NCBI GenBank assembly: GCA_959347315.1
Contig: OY365810.1
Span: forward strand, 17,297,363 to 17,361,362
Length of the DNA: 64,000 bases
Reading direction: 5' to 3'
Source of the DNA: Bimastos eiseni
Taxonomy: Eukaryota; Annelida; Clitellata; Crassiclitellata; Lumbricidae
A model generated the notes under the pieces. The model did not search any database and was not told the origin of the DNA. It saw only the letters and a program-made list of their open reading frames with translations. How positions within the stretch are numbered: position 1 is the stretch's first letter; each line of letters opens with the position of its first letter. The position numbers and the translations under genes are program-made. This document shows positions 1 through 13,000 of this stretch, piece by piece.

Positions 1-160
1 TGCATCCCTTCAAAATGGCCGAACTTTCGGGCATTTCTTCCTCTACCCCCCCTGTCGGCGGGCCTGCTTACTCGACCCATAAATATTAAACGAATGAAAT
101 TGAGCTACTTACATAAGATAATATTTAAGTGTGAATGGCAAGGTATTATTTCCGGTGTGC

Positions 161-488
161 CGACAGTTAATCGCGCGACACTTAATCGCGCGACACTTAA
201 TCGCGCTTAATAGAACTTGGTACAACTGAGCTTGATTCCCTCATGCATATTTATTCTAAGATTTTAACACTCATAACGGAATGAAATGCACTACCATTGT
301 CACTATTACACGAGTATTCCCGCTTCCATTGAAACCGCATTCTTATCAATAATACGGCTGCTAATAAAACATAACTATTTGTAGTCACATAAATTAACAA
401 TGGTGCAAACGAGTTCTGATTTAAGATTAAGTGTCGCGCGATTATATGTCGCGAGGTTAAGTGTCGTTGTCGTAAGTGTCGCTGCCAA
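161..488. mobile_element. Small non-autonomous DNA element with repetitive inverted termini
   Basis: The left end (about 165-210) has three tandem copies of a TTAATCGCGCGACAC-like word. The right end (about 425-488) has the same word inverted (GTGTCGCGCGATTA and variants). The roughly 210 bp between them is AT-rich and non-coding. Repetitive terminal inverted repeats around a short non-coding core are typical of a MITE. No clean target duplication was seen, so the exact ends and the superfamily are open. Confidence 0.5.
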
Positions 489-1495
489 AGCGCTAACGGA
501 AGTTCAGCTTATGTCTCGTTTAGATAGGCCAGACCGTTAAGGAGTTCCCATCACTCAAATTTGTCGTGAAAGGGATTTGAACTTTGGACACAGTAACATT
601 ACCGTACAGAGCGACGCGCCATACGACTCTACCACAGGCCTGGGGCACCACAGGGTAACATGTTCGACTACCCTACAATTCCTACTGGTATCTTAGGACT
701 TATAGAGCATAATGGCCATGGTTACTTAAAGAAAGTTAAGGGGGTCGATCATTGAAGCTGCGAAGAGTGTGTTTGGATTCGAACCCTAGACGCATCATCT
801 CTCCCTCGTTACTTTCCTCACCGGCCCTTCCACAATATATTATGCCTCCCTATAGATGAATCGGCTTTGGCGACATCTGTGTAGGCGAATGACGGCGCAA
901 TCTTATTGTTAAGTCACACAAGTCTGTTTTCTTGGAGCGATCTGAAGTATGTTTCTAGAAGAGGCGCTATATGAATAAATGAGAATGAAGCAATTAATGA
1001 ATCAATGAATGGGGTCTTTTAACACAATTGACGTGCAGCTGATCATTCATTAGATCCCAGTTCGATCTTCAGTGGTTTGATTAGAGCAGCAATAGGATCG
1101 ACATAACAAGCAACAACGATGTCAGAATTCCATCCATAGAATTCTACAAGGAATCAAAGAACATACGCATTCAGCGACATTTCAATTAACATAAAAGCGG
1201 TGACTGGCGTCGCTTAAACTATTTCTCAGCAGAGAGTCATAATGCGCGAGAAGAGGATGACCTGATCGAGCATTGGCAATAGCGAAGGACGTTCATCAGT
1301 TTAGGGAAACTGAGTGAACAGCTTAGCAGGGTGAGGGCATCAATCATGTTTCGTGATGCTTGTTAGTCTTGACAAAGCCTGAGATAGTTCGGTGCACTGG
1401 GCCTCAAGACAGCCGTGAGGGCATCCAAACTGGTAAGTGGGGCATCCATAGGGACGCGCCTTTTCCGTTGTAGGCCTATAGACTGAAAAGCGACT
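489..1495. other. Intergenic DNA with two tRNA-like SINE fragments
   Basis: No gene is visible. On the minus strand, 562-645 has an A-box-like (TGTGGTAGAGTCGTATG) and a B-box-like (GTTCAAATCCC) word at tRNA spacing. Near 770-795 there is a second B-box-like word (GGGTTCGAATCC). Neither folds convincingly as a functional tRNA, so they are read as SINE heads. A LINE-tail-like word (GAGGCGCTATAT) sits near 962. Confidence 0.35.
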
Positions 1496-1544
1496 GTGAG
1501 GTTCAAGGGAGATCGGATTGACAGAGCTTGCTGTTATTGCAAGA

Positions 1545-1760
1545 TCATCATTATCGTCATCATCGTCGTCATCGTCATCGTCGTCGTCGTCGTCGTCGTC
1601 ACCGTCGCCGTGGCCGCCCTCGTCTTCGACGTCGTCGCCATCATCGTCATCGCCATCATCGTCATCATCATTTTTATTATTACTATCTTTATTGTTGTTG
1701 TTGTTGCTGCTGTTTTTATTGTCGAATCTTGTAGCAGCAGTAGTAGTAGTAGTTGGTGTA
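1545..1760. repeat. Compound trinucleotide microsatellite
   Basis: Interrupted (CGT/ATC/TTG/TAG)n triplets. They produce apparent poly-Ser, poly-Val/Ile and poly-His/Arg reading frames on the plus strand, which are composition artefacts. Confidence 0.9.
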
Positions 1761-2760
1761 GATGAAGAGAGAAGCAGTTGTACTATGCATAATGTTTTCT
1801 GGTATAGTTCTGACCGTCGTTGGTGCTGCTATTGAACAATGACATTTGTTAGTTGTTGAAATGGAGGACATCGAAGTGGAATCAGAGAGAGGAGCAATGG
1901 AAGAGGTCTTTCCTTCAGATGGAGTGATTGTCATCGTCACCAGATCCGGCACTGCAGGACTCGCGACGTTCATTCCGGTTGATTCAGTGTAGGTTGAATC
2001 TCCACGAGTTTCTGACGCACTGCTCAGCCAGGTCAGAGGGGTTGTGTCATTGATTTCTGGTTTGAAACATTTAATGCACAAATCAGTGTAATCTTAAATA
2101 TAGGCCTAGTTGGCGAATGCATGATATATTAGCTTTCCATATGCATACAACTGCTCCAGATGGGCATAGCAGAAAATCACGCAGATGGACGCGTATTCCG
2201 GAGCAAAACATTATGACTAGGAGGTAAACCTCCTTCTCAGCAGCAACAATATAATTAATCTCAACATATCTACAGCGCCCACAAAAGCGAAGTCGCGGAA
2301 CCAGATTATTCGCAGGCGGTATAGTGGACCAAGCGACAAGGCCTAATCTGAAGCAATAACTATGTGACTAAGATGTAAATGACTCAGGAGCAAAATAAAT
2401 GACTAAGATTCAGGAATAACTACTATGTAACTATAATAGGAGGCAAGTCTTCCCAGGAGAAAAATTGCTAGTCTAATTTTTTCGGATTTCTTCCCATCTG
2501 TTGCCTATTTTCCGGTCTCAGACATCTCACCGATTCCACTCAGTTTAATTGAGTGGACTGTGGCTTTTGAATGCCAAGAATCGACTATCGACAGATGCTT
2601 TCAGCTTAAAGGTGACGGTGCAATGGACAGCTCTGCTCTGTTGAACTGAAGCACTTCATTCAGGAAAGAGACTAAAAATTAATATGATTAGATTTCACTC
2701 ACGTTGAGCCACAGCAGCAGTGGCAGAAAGTAATAGGATTATAATCTGTAATGTCTCCAT
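1716..2760 (-). CDS. Possible two-exon secreted Ser/Thr-rich protein
   Basis: Candidate exon 1 (2760 down to 2703) encodes a good signal peptide (METLQIIILLLSATAAVAQ) and ends at a consensus donor, CAAC|GTGAGT. Candidate exon 2 (2092 down to 1716) follows an acceptor-like TTTAAG. The phases agree (1 nt carried over) and it reads on through a CIKCF motif and a Ser/Thr-rich stretch. A TATA-like word lies about 65 bp upstream of the ATG. The 3' part runs into the microsatellite, so the true end is uncertain and a third exon is possible. No family was recognised. The signal peptide, splice sites and promoter are seen; joining them into one gene is inference. Confidence 0.35.
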
Positions 2761-2822
2761 CTGAGAGTGTGATAGATTTCTCTGATTATATTTCGATGGT
2801 TCTGCAATCACAACCATTGCGT

Positions 2823-2832
2823 AATATATACT
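2823..2832 (-). promoter_or_regulatory. TATA-like box upstream of the candidate minus-strand gene
   Basis: The minus strand reads GTATATATTA about 65 bp before the ATG at 2760, a plausible distance for a TATA promoter with a short leader. Confidence 0.3.
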
Positions 2833-3299
2833 CATTGCCAAGTCACGCTTCAAAGCGGCATCGACATATAATGCGATGCAAAAGAAGATCGAGACAGGTA
2901 CTATTCTGTTTCTAACGACATCTTACAAATAATTTGAATATCGTTCGTTTGTCATCCTATTACACTTCCGCGATAGACAAAGGGACAGGTAAGCTTGCGA
3001 AATAAATAGACACCTCTTGGAATGAGATCGAAATGAGATCAGGTATGCCTACTGTGATAAGCTGACTGCTGGCAGCAGCTGGAAAGACTATTACTCAAAC
3101 GATGTTATCCGCATGAAGAGAATCAAATAACGCAAAAGGCAACAATGAGCGACTGTGTTGCTCACACGCTCAAGCTTCCAATAGGGAAACAATTCAAATT
3201 TTTACGATTTTTTGGCAGCCAACCATGGTCGAAAATCATCAAAGGCGCTGGATATCGGATGAAGAGCGATTATGCAGATTACAACAGACTAATGAGAAG

Positions 3300-4356
3300 A
3301 GAAAGACTGGAGAAGAAGGAAGGGCTACCGAATGAATAGAAAGACTGGAGAAGAAGGAAGGGCTACCGAATGAATAGAAAGACTGGAGAAGAAGGAAGGG
3401 CTACCGAAAGAATAGAAAGACTGGAGAAAAAGGAAGGGCTAACGAATGAATAGAAAGACTGGAGGAGAAGGAAGGGCTACCGAATGAATAGAAAGACTGG
3501 AGAAGAAGGAAGGGCTACCGAATGAAGAAAAAGACTGGAGAAGAAGGAAGGGCTACCGAATGAAGAAAAAGACTGGAGAAGAAGGAAGGGCTACCGAATG
3601 AAGAAAAAGACTGGAGAAGAAGGAAGGGCCACCGAATGAATAGAAAGACTGGAGGAGATGGAAGGGCTAGCGAATGAATAGAAAGACTGGAGAAGAAGGA
3701 AGGGCTACCGAATGAATAGAAAGACTGGAGAAGAAGGAAGGCTACCGAATGAAGAAAAAGAATGGAGGGGAAGGAAGGGCTACCGAATGAATTGAAGGAC
3801 TGGAGAAGAAGGAAGGGCTACCGAATGAATAGAAAGACTGGAGAAGAAGGAAGGGCTACCGAATGAATAGAAAGACTGGAGGAGAAGGAAGGGCTACCGA
3901 ATGAAGAAAAAGACTGGAGAAGAAGGAAGGGCTACCGAATGAATTGAAGGACTGGAGAAGAAGGAAGGGCTACCGAATGAATAGAAAGACTGGAGAAGAA
4001 GGAAGGGCTACCGAATGAATAGAAAGACTGGAGGAGAAGGAAGGGCTACCGAATGAAGAAAAAGACTGGAGAAGAAGGAAGGGCTACCGAATGAATTGAA
4101 GGACTGGAGGGGAAGGAAGGGCTACCGAATGAATTGAAGGACTGGAGAAGAAGGAAGGGCTACCGAATGAATAGAAAGACTGGAGAAGAAGGAAGGGCTA
4201 CCGAATGAATAGAAAGACTGGAGGAGAAGGAAGGGCTACCGAATGAAGAAAAAGACTGGAGGAGAAGGAAGGCTACCGAATGAAGAAAAAGACTGGAGAA
4301 GAAGGAAGGGCTACCGAATGAAGAAAAAGACTGGAGGAGAAGGAAGGGCTACCGAA
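3300..4356. repeat. 38-bp minisatellite, about 28 units
   Basis: The unit begins AAAGACTGGAGAAGAAGGAA and continues GGGCTACCGAATGAATAG, 38 bp in all. Two end variants (GAATAG and GAAGAA) are interspersed, with a few 1-bp indels. The plus-strand reading frames in it are by-products. Confidence 0.95.
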
Positions 4357-4534
4357 CAATGCGCTCATGAGTGGGGACTGTTGTCGTATTTTAAATCAAC
4401 CAGCAAACACTTCGATCGAAAGTGAGTTTTAATAGAGGCACCACAACCTGTGTTTTTTCCTGTACCTTCTCAACATTGATTACCTTATACATTCTTACAA
4501 GTACCTACCTACCGAACGACCTATCGAACTACCT

Positions 4535-4572
4535 ACCTGCCTGCTTGCCTGCATGCAGGCAAGCAGGCAGGT
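4535..4572. repeat. Perfect 38-bp palindrome
   Basis: The arm ACCTGCCTGCTTGCCTGCA is followed at once by its exact reverse complement, with no spacer. It could extrude as a cruciform. It sits among degenerate CTAC/CTGC tetranucleotide repeats, from which it may have grown. Confidence 0.9.
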
Positions 4573-4686
4573 GTATGCATGCATTCTTGCATACATGCTA
4601 CATACACTGATACACATCGGCCTACATAACTATTTCATCCAGTGATGGAAGCGAAGGGATCGAGGAACTGAGGTTCCAGTTTCACG

Positions 4687-4959
4687 ATGAAACTATGTTG
4701 GGGGTTGTTGATGACGCTCGTTCTGTTTGGGTCATCGGAAAATCCGGCAATCGCGAATGAGGAAGAAGATCCCGGACGAAGTCAACGAAAAATGGAAGCA
4801 GCCGAAGAAGAGAAGATTCATCTGAGTAGATATCTGGAAGGGGCGCCTATATCAAGCCTTTTGATTTGGATTGAGATTGCAAGAGAAGTTAGAATAAATG
4901 AAACCCTACTTTGCGAACTTTTTTTTAGTTTATTAGTATTTGCACAGTCGCCTTGCTAA
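4687..4959 (+). CDS. Short ORF with signal peptide; possible first exon
   Basis: Ninety codons. The N-terminus MKLCWGLLMTLVLFGSSE with a following ANE site resembles a signal peptide, followed by an acidic/basic stretch rich in Glu, Lys and Arg. The C-terminal third overlaps a GGGGCGCCTATATCAAG word like a LINE tail, so the natural product probably does not include it. No family, TATA box or strong donor was identified. It may be the first exon of a small secreted protein or a chance ORF. Confidence 0.2.
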   Translation: MKLCWGLLMTLVLFGSSENPAIANEEEDPGRSQRKMEAAEEEKIHLSRYLEGAPISSLLIWIEIAREVRINETLLCELFFSLLVFAQSPC

Positions 4960-7900
4960 TGCGTGTACTGGGTATAGAATACAGTGTACAGAGGTTTCAT
5001 GGCAGCACTTTCCTTAAACGCTACAATTTGAGGGACACTTTACAAGTGTTGTCATGGATAAGATTATATTAATATATATATAATATATATTAATATAATA
5101 TAATATATTAATATATATAAATATATATATATATACACGTCACCCATAATTGAATTACGTTACAGATAAAGAATAAAAGAATATCCAGTAGAATATTCTG
5201 AAGTCGAGAAACATCGTCTGGCAGAGGAATTTGCATCAATCTGGATAGTTCCTGGCATTTTCCGTTTCAGCCGGAAATTTCATCACGTACATTCTTATCA
5301 CAAATGGCTAATTTCAAAATGAGGTCTGGAGAAATAAAGTTCTTAAAATTGTCGATAGCTCTAACAGATAAGTGACTTGTTAACGAATCTATCGATGAGA
5401 AAACTAAGTCTCCATAACAATCATAAGGATGAGTAAAATTATCTATCCAGATGCTGTTTTACAATAGGCCTAGATAGTCTCCGAGCGAATTTGATCGAAA
5501 CAGAATCGCCAGAAAAATCTGTCCTGAAATTCATCCATCGATGAAGAATCAGTTTTGAAACTATCTGTCGGGGACTTTATGATAAACTGCAATAGCCATG
5601 GCACGCTGTCCATTTGGTAATGTAGTCCTATAGGTCTACATGTATGCATGGATGCACATAGAGGAACGTCAACCAAGCGCAAAGTGAACCGAACGACTGA
5701 CACCAAACAGGAATTGCCAAGAACGTGCGAAAATAAATAGGCTAATGTAGGCCTACCAAGCTACAAAGTACCATTGTTTGAACTATTGGTCCCTACTTGT
5801 TAATTGTAGAACTGTATATAAAATAAATTACTGTGCGCAATTACTCCAGTCTATATACGCTTAGCCACAAGTCCGATCGATTGTCTGATAACTTTGACAT
5901 TCTCCCATCCTTACGCGTTGAAAATCAGTTAACACCCATGCTAACCTCCTTTCGCTGAGAGTCCAGGAGCAAAGCGTAGCGACTTCACGGCACGTCTGTA
6001 AAGCGTTTCTGTCTTATAACTGACGGAGACCACAATGTATATATATATACAGAGGGGCAGAACGATTTGTTAAAACCTCGCAATGTGGTCTGCGGCTGAT
6101 ATAGCCTAGCTGCGGTTGATCAACGCAGGGGTTCTGATTTAAACACGATGCAGCCGCATCTCCATATAGCCTATCAGGTATTATAGCATAGCATATTGTA
6201 GCATGGACATGTTACAGCATGGACAAGAGCACCATGAAAAATGCAGCACACATGATCTAACAATGTAAATAACATTATTATTCGGTTACTAAGGAACCTT
6301 GACGGCAGGTGGAAACTTTTGTCCGTGTGAATTATACAGTTAAATGCTAATTAGATCATAGACGGAGAGATGGGGAGAGGGCGCTTTCTGCCTAAACCAG
6401 GAAGGTAGTTAGGATACTTAATTGATCAACATGACTCCAGTATTAGCGACGTAAGCATTGTCGCTTGATGCATACAGTAGCGGCGCACGACTTCCCAATA
6501 GTGAGAGCACCGAGGGACCGGAGAACCTGCGAGAGGGATCAATATGATGCCTGGTTTTGTCAAAACTGAAAGTGGACTAAGAGTTGGAGGAGCCACAACC
6601 TCATTTTGTTTTACTGCCTGATCGTGAAGACGCTGCGCTTCCCTTCTGGCCCATCCTGGCCCCTTCTGGCTCATCCTTGCACCTCTGAAGAGCCAACACT
6701 GGCTGTATAGACCTGAGCATGAAACCCCAGTCATGTTCTTCCGTGTCTTTGTGATTAACTGAAATAATCAATAGACCACGATCTCGGATGTAGCCTTCGG
6801 CAGATCACTTATTATTATGGTAAATTCGATAACGTCATCGCTGAGGTAAGACGTTTACTAAGAGCGCCATGAAGCAAGAGAGCATAGGCCTACATGTAGT
6901 CCAGACTAGGAACTGATCAGGAGAAAAGATAAAGTGTGCTACAGCCTAAGTTCTCTCCAGACATTTTGGAGAGTTCTATGGTTTTAGAAGAACCATCGGA
7001 TTAGAAATTCGAATAAACATTCATTGTATCAATTGCAAGGAATCTCTATAGGATGAACGGTTACTCGTCAAAATATCTTTTATACGCGCTTCACTCTTAA
7101 ACATAGAAGTTATCTCAATTTAAATTTTGCTTCTCATTGAAAATATGATGGTTTAAACTCCAATGGCACATCTTATTTTCCTAACATGGTTATTTGTCAA
7201 ATTTTCTTCATAACTTAAAGCTAATGAATCATCTGATTATGTCAACAAGGTATGAAGATATTTTTCTCCCGATTATCGTCCCAAAACTAGAGACACAAAT
7301 TTACATAAGAATTTTGCAGTCATGTGCATAATGAGTCTTTGATCAAGTGAAATGAGCATTAAATTTTGTTTGTCGATTTATGATGCGCATTGGAAGTGGT
7401 TGCCGATTTGATGACTGTCCTTCTACATGTAATCCAGCAGAATGACGCCGAGGACGAATGTATCGCCGATAGAGGCATTAAATTTACGAGTCAGCCTTTG
7501 CAAGTGATCGGATCCAAACTCATCCGATGAAATTATTCCGTTGTCACCAAACGCTTCACATTCGGTTTCTTCGTTCGTACAGAATTAGATGACGAAGACC
7601 ATCAGAAAGGCGATCGAATCACAGAGGAAAATATCTGATCAATAATGATGGTCGTGTCATTTTCAAACGGCGCTTACACCTTTAATTTAAACACCACTTA
7701 GATATAATTTATATGCTATTTCTGTTTTCTGCCTTGGCAAGTAAGGCAACCCAATATGTACTGAATCTCATTATAAGTTGAGTTCTTCAAACTTTCTTAC
7801 CCAGAAATATTTGCTGCTTTTACTTAATGTGGTCCGGCGATCGTGTCTGACTGAGCTGAATAATCGTGCGTTTAGATGAGTTGTAAATAATTATAGTAGG

Positions 7901-8794
7901 CCTATATTTAATAATTCTCACGTATAGCTCTGAAAACTATAAGATATTGTATACTAATGAGTCATAATGTCCAACATATGTCTAACTCTGACAAAGATGC
8001 AATTGAATTCGGCTGTTGAACTTTTATACTCAGTGCAACATTATAAACCTTTGGTCGAAGATTTAAACCCAATCAATGGTTTTATAATGAGCACTTATAA
8101 ATAAATCTGTTCACTTTTCTTATTCTCGAAACGACACAAAGGTATTCGAAGAGGTTGAAGAGAGGTCAGATGAGCGAACGTTAGCATTGTTTCTCAGAAG
8201 CCATCGGAAGCGGAAATTGCATTCGTCTCAATATCGCCCAACGCATTATGTAAGCAAGGAATGCCTTGCCGTCATCGGAATTGGTTTAGTTGTCTGAACA
8301 GTGCCAGACAAATAAAATGAATTGGCCGATTGGTCTTGAAACAAAGGCTGCTCGAAGCATTTGTGGAGTTGACAGATTGTTTCATTCTAGCAATTGGTTT
8401 TAGTGGTTAGTTTTATTTCTGTCACCAATATGTGTTCAGGTGATGCTGTGTTCGTCACAAGAGAGCGCATCTGCGCAACTATGAAACGCGTAAGGACAAT
8501 AGTCATATTTCCTGCAGTGTAGGATGTCTGATATATGTCTTGTTGATGTTCTGTTCAGTGCTGTTTGCCTATTGCCTCACTCTGCTAAACAATATGATTA
8601 TTATCTGATAAGGTTTGACAGCTGCAGAATCTATGAAACGAATATACAATTAACAATGCAATTATTTGCAAATACGAATACGTTGCATTGTAGATTTGCA
8701 GAGCTTTGACATTTATAACTCAAAAATCTTACGATCGTAAAATCTCTTCATAGAATCAAACCCACTGGATATAGGCTAACAAACAGAAAGGTCA
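4960..8794. other. Intergenic, AT-rich; no gene recognised
   Basis: Contains a TA-rich tract (about 5067-5137) and several TAGGCCTA palindromes (5465, about 5747, about 6885, about 7909). Short ORFs here have no signal, splice or family support. Confidence 0.6.
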
Positions 8795-9125
8795 GTGTCA
8801 AGACTATCTGAGGCCATTCATCGGGGCCGGTTTATGGATAGACTTGGAATTCACTGTGAAAAAACATTGGAAAAAACATTCTGCGTTGCTTTCGTAATCA
8901 TATTTTGTAGGAGTTTGCTGATAATGTGGTTACGCTGTTTCAACAGCCGATATTATGTACTAGATTTCAATAGCTGCTTTGCCTGAGAATTCTGTTTATC
9001 TATCCGTCTATCTCAGATTGTCTGGGGCACCTGGCTGATCCGTGCATTTTCTCACCTCAAGAGATCCTATAAATGCGACAATCTGATTAGAGTTATGTTG
9101 ATTGTGTTTCACTGTTGACGACAAA
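8795..9125 (+). promoter_or_regulatory. Promoter/5' flank of PGRP copy 1 with TATA box
   Basis: TATAAA at 9068-9073 lies 52 bp before the ATG at 9126. The whole segment is duplicated upstream of PGRP copy 2 (about 45640-46137), which carries an insertion and no longer has the TATAAA. The similarity shows that the duplication unit included the promoter. Confidence 0.6.
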
Positions 9126-10004
9126 ATGTTTCGACGGTTGCTGTTGCTGTTCAGTTGTCTCGTTGCCGCGGTTGTCGGTGACATTACCGGGACGGATCCA
9201 CCTGCCGGGTCCTGCATCTGCCTAGATGCAACGGGAGTCAACGTCAGGAGTTCAGGTGAGTTAGCCACACACACAAATCCATTCAAATATCCCAACAATT
9301 CCACCACCATCATGTTACCCATCCATTGGCCACTTGAAATTGAGATTAAGTCGACTCACACATCATTCATGCTCGGACCCTATAAATGCGGTCAAGTAAT
9401 TAGAGGTTTGTTAATTTCTGTGTGTTGATTAAGATGAATACACCCGTACTCACACAAATCTGTCATCATGCTCACACACCTCACCTATCGTGATCACACA
9501 AGTCATCTATCATGATCAAACACCTCACCCATCATGATCACACACTCATCCATCATACTCATATATCACCCATCATATTTACACACATCACCCGTCATAA
9601 TCACACACTCATCCATCATACTCACACATATCACTCATTATAATCACACACTCATCCATCATAATCACATACATCACCCATCATAATCACACACGTCACC
9701 CATCATAATCACACACGTCACCCATCATAATCACACTCGTCATCCATCATAGCCACATACGTCACCCGTCATAATCACACATACCATCCATCATGATGAC
9801 ACACATAACACATATCCGACAGTGCCGTGCCTTTTCACTGGCTGGTCCGGTGACCTGGAATGGCCTTCCAGTAGCATTGGGTTTCACACCAATAGGCCAA
9901 TCTGCTCTGTTTTTCTCTGGCCTTAAGACTGTTCTGTTTGACCTTGGTTGGGCTGGGAGCACTTCTGAGTAGAATACCTTGAAGGGGCGCTATATAAAAC
10001 TGCT

Positions 10005-10083
<79 letters not shown>

Positions 10084-13000
10084 TAATAATAATAATAATG
10101 ATAATAATAATCATGATAATACATAACCTACATCAGACAATAGTATAGAGCTTTATATTTTTACATAATTATGTCAGCCTATATAATTATAGCTTATTTG
10201 CAAATGCGTCGTTGTTTATAATCTCGTTGCTAATTGTTTGCCTATCGAACTGGAGGAAGACTTTGATGTCGTTTGACCATTCAGTTACCATAATCCCACC
10301 TCTCTCCATTTCCTCGCTCAGCTTTGTATCTTTTCTATTTGCCTGTCTGTCTGCCTGTCTCTCTGTCTGTCTGTCTGCCTGTCTCTCTGCCTGTCCGTCT
10401 CTCTATCTGTCTGTCCATCTATTTCTCTCTTTATCTGCCTGTCTTGCTATGTCTGTCTGTCTCTATTTGCTGGTCTCTGTCTCTATCTGCCTGTTTCTGT
10501 GCCTGCCCGTCCTTTCAGATGTCTGACTCGCTCTCTCTGTCTGTCTGTTTGTCTGTCTGTCTGTTTGTATGTGTGTCTGTCTGTCTCTGTCTGTCTGTCT
10601 GTCGTCTCTCTTCTTTCTCTCTCTCCTCTCTCTCTCGCAGCCTATCTCGCTATGTCTGACTGTCTCTATCTGCTGTCTCTCTCTCTCTCTCTCTCTCGTC
10701 TCTATCTATCCATCTGTCTCTATCTATCCATCTGTCTCTATCTATCCATCTGTCTCTATCTATCCATCTGTCTCTATCTATCCATCTGTCTCTATCTATC
10801 CATCTGTCTCTATCTATCCATCTGTCTCTATCTATCCATCTGTCTTTATCTATCTGTCTGTATATCTCTGTCTCCTCACTCTGTCTGTCCGTCTCTATCT
10901 GTCAGTCTGTATGTCTCACTCTCTTTGCAAGACAGTTTCTCAGTGACCCTCAGTGTCAGCTCGTGTCTGTCGTTGTAGCCTGTGGAACCGTGATTGGATT
11001 AGCTGATGCTCCTCAGTGCTACAAGGCCGTCGGTCTGAATAGCGTATGCGATCTCGATGGTGTCACGTATGAGTTCCACGCCGTTGAGTTCGGAGGTCAG
11101 GTGAGTAATAGGACCCACCCAGTAGGCTACATCTACATAATATACGTCTATCGTACACTCAGCGATGATTTATCATAGTTGCCGCATATTATATCTTGCA
11201 TGTCATCAACAATTTTATGCTTTTCAAGAGCATGATCACGCATTGTTAAAAGGGAACGCAGCTTTAAACTGTGCTGAAGTTAGTATGTTTGATTGTTAAT
11301 GTATCCGCCATGTCGTTTCGTTTCGAATTGACTTCATGCAAGGACTGCTCTCATGCATATGCATCTGATCTTAATAAGTTATTATAACTGTGTTTTAAGA
11401 CAAAGCTTTCCTCAAATTTGCTGGAGATAACGTGCTTGAGAAATTTTATGGGCACCATTTTATAAATGGTTCACACTATTGTACTCACTGCTCAGATCAG
11501 AACTGAATGCAACGATAGCTAAATTAGCGGCATTAACCTAATACCATATATCTGAATTATAATAATATTTTCGTTTATTTTAAAACTGACAAACCGCAGA
11601 ATGATTACAAGAACAGTATGAGCGAATGATGACGAGTTATTACAGGAGTCGAATTTAACTGTCGGCATCCACGCAGGGCTTCATTACGCTATACGTCTTC
11701 ATTTTTAACAAACGCCGCCGCCTAGCGAAGGAAGGAAAGAGGTCAACCTTTGGAGGATACGGGTAACGAGTCTCGATCTCGGTACCTCAGGCGCTGCGTC
11801 CCCGTATTTTCACCACTACTGTGCGGCAGGAAGCAGTGCTCTACTCATTCTCGAAGGAAAGCACTTAGAATATATAAAGTCGAAGGCGCATGTTTCAGTG
11901 GAAATGATGCACGAAGTGATTGAAGACATTCGTCAGTGCTTCGAAATAGTTCATACGCATTGCATATATACATAATACATATGCACAGATACATAAGCAC
12001 AGATACATATGCACAGATACATATGCATAGATACATATGCACAGATACATATGCATAGATACATATGCACAGATACATGAGCACAGATACATATGCACAG
12101 ATACATAAGCACAGATACATATACATAGATACATATGCACAGATACATATGCACAGATACATATGCACAGATACATAAGCACAGATACATATGCACAGAT
12201 ACATAAGCACAGATACATATGCACAGATACATAAGCACAGATACATATACATAGATACATATGCACAGACACATATGCACAGATACATATGCACAGATAC
12301 ATATGCACAGATACATATGCACAGATACATATACATAGATACATATGCACAGATACATGAGCACAGATACATATGCACAGATACATATGCACAGATACAT
12401 AAGCACAGATACATATAAATAGATACATATGCACAGATACATATGCACAGATACATATGCACATATACATATGCACAGATACATAAGCACAGATACATAT
12501 GCACAGATACATAAGCACAGATACATATGCACAGATACATATGCACAGATAAATATGCACAGATACATATGCACATATACATAAGCACAGATACATATAC
12601 ATAGATACATATGCACAGATGCATATGCACAGATTCATGAGCACAGATACATATACATAGATAAATATACATAGATACATGCATAGATGCATGCATACAT
12701 GCAGAATGCATAGATACATGTACTGTATATGCACATATATATAATTACATACGCCTGTGCATTTACATGCATATACATATGCATATACATGTGCATGGAT
12801 AAATGTATATGCAAATATACATATGCAAGGATACCGGTACAAATTCATAGATTATATGCATAGATACATATGTATGAGTGAAAACCGATCTCTTTTAAGG
12901 GCCGTCCATTAATGACGTCATGCGCCTTAGGGACCCGGTCACGCATTTGTGACGATGCGTGGCAAGGTAGACGAAATGTGACGTCACATCAAACATCAAA

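Noticed and set aside
1496..1835. Poly-Ser and poly-Val/Ile plus-strand ORFs
   Set aside because: Pure microsatellite translation.
3300..4356. Tandem array considered as a CRISPR
   Set aside because: Units are contiguous without unique spacers, the sequence is animal nuclear DNA, and there are no cas genes. The same applies to the arrays at 26255 and 63505.
6426..6734. 102-codon minus-strand ORF
   Set aside because: No family, signal peptide, promoter or splice evidence; overlaps nothing informative.
10212..10978. Four overlapping plus-strand ORFs rich in Cys/Leu/Ser
   Set aside because: Translation of the TGTC/TCTC microsatellite before PGRP exon 2.
11845..12848. Minus-strand ORFs of 221-317 codons
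   Set aside because: They lie in the 14-bp satellite and repeat one Met/Tyr/Leu/Cys/Ile pattern in every frame; no start context, splice sites or family.
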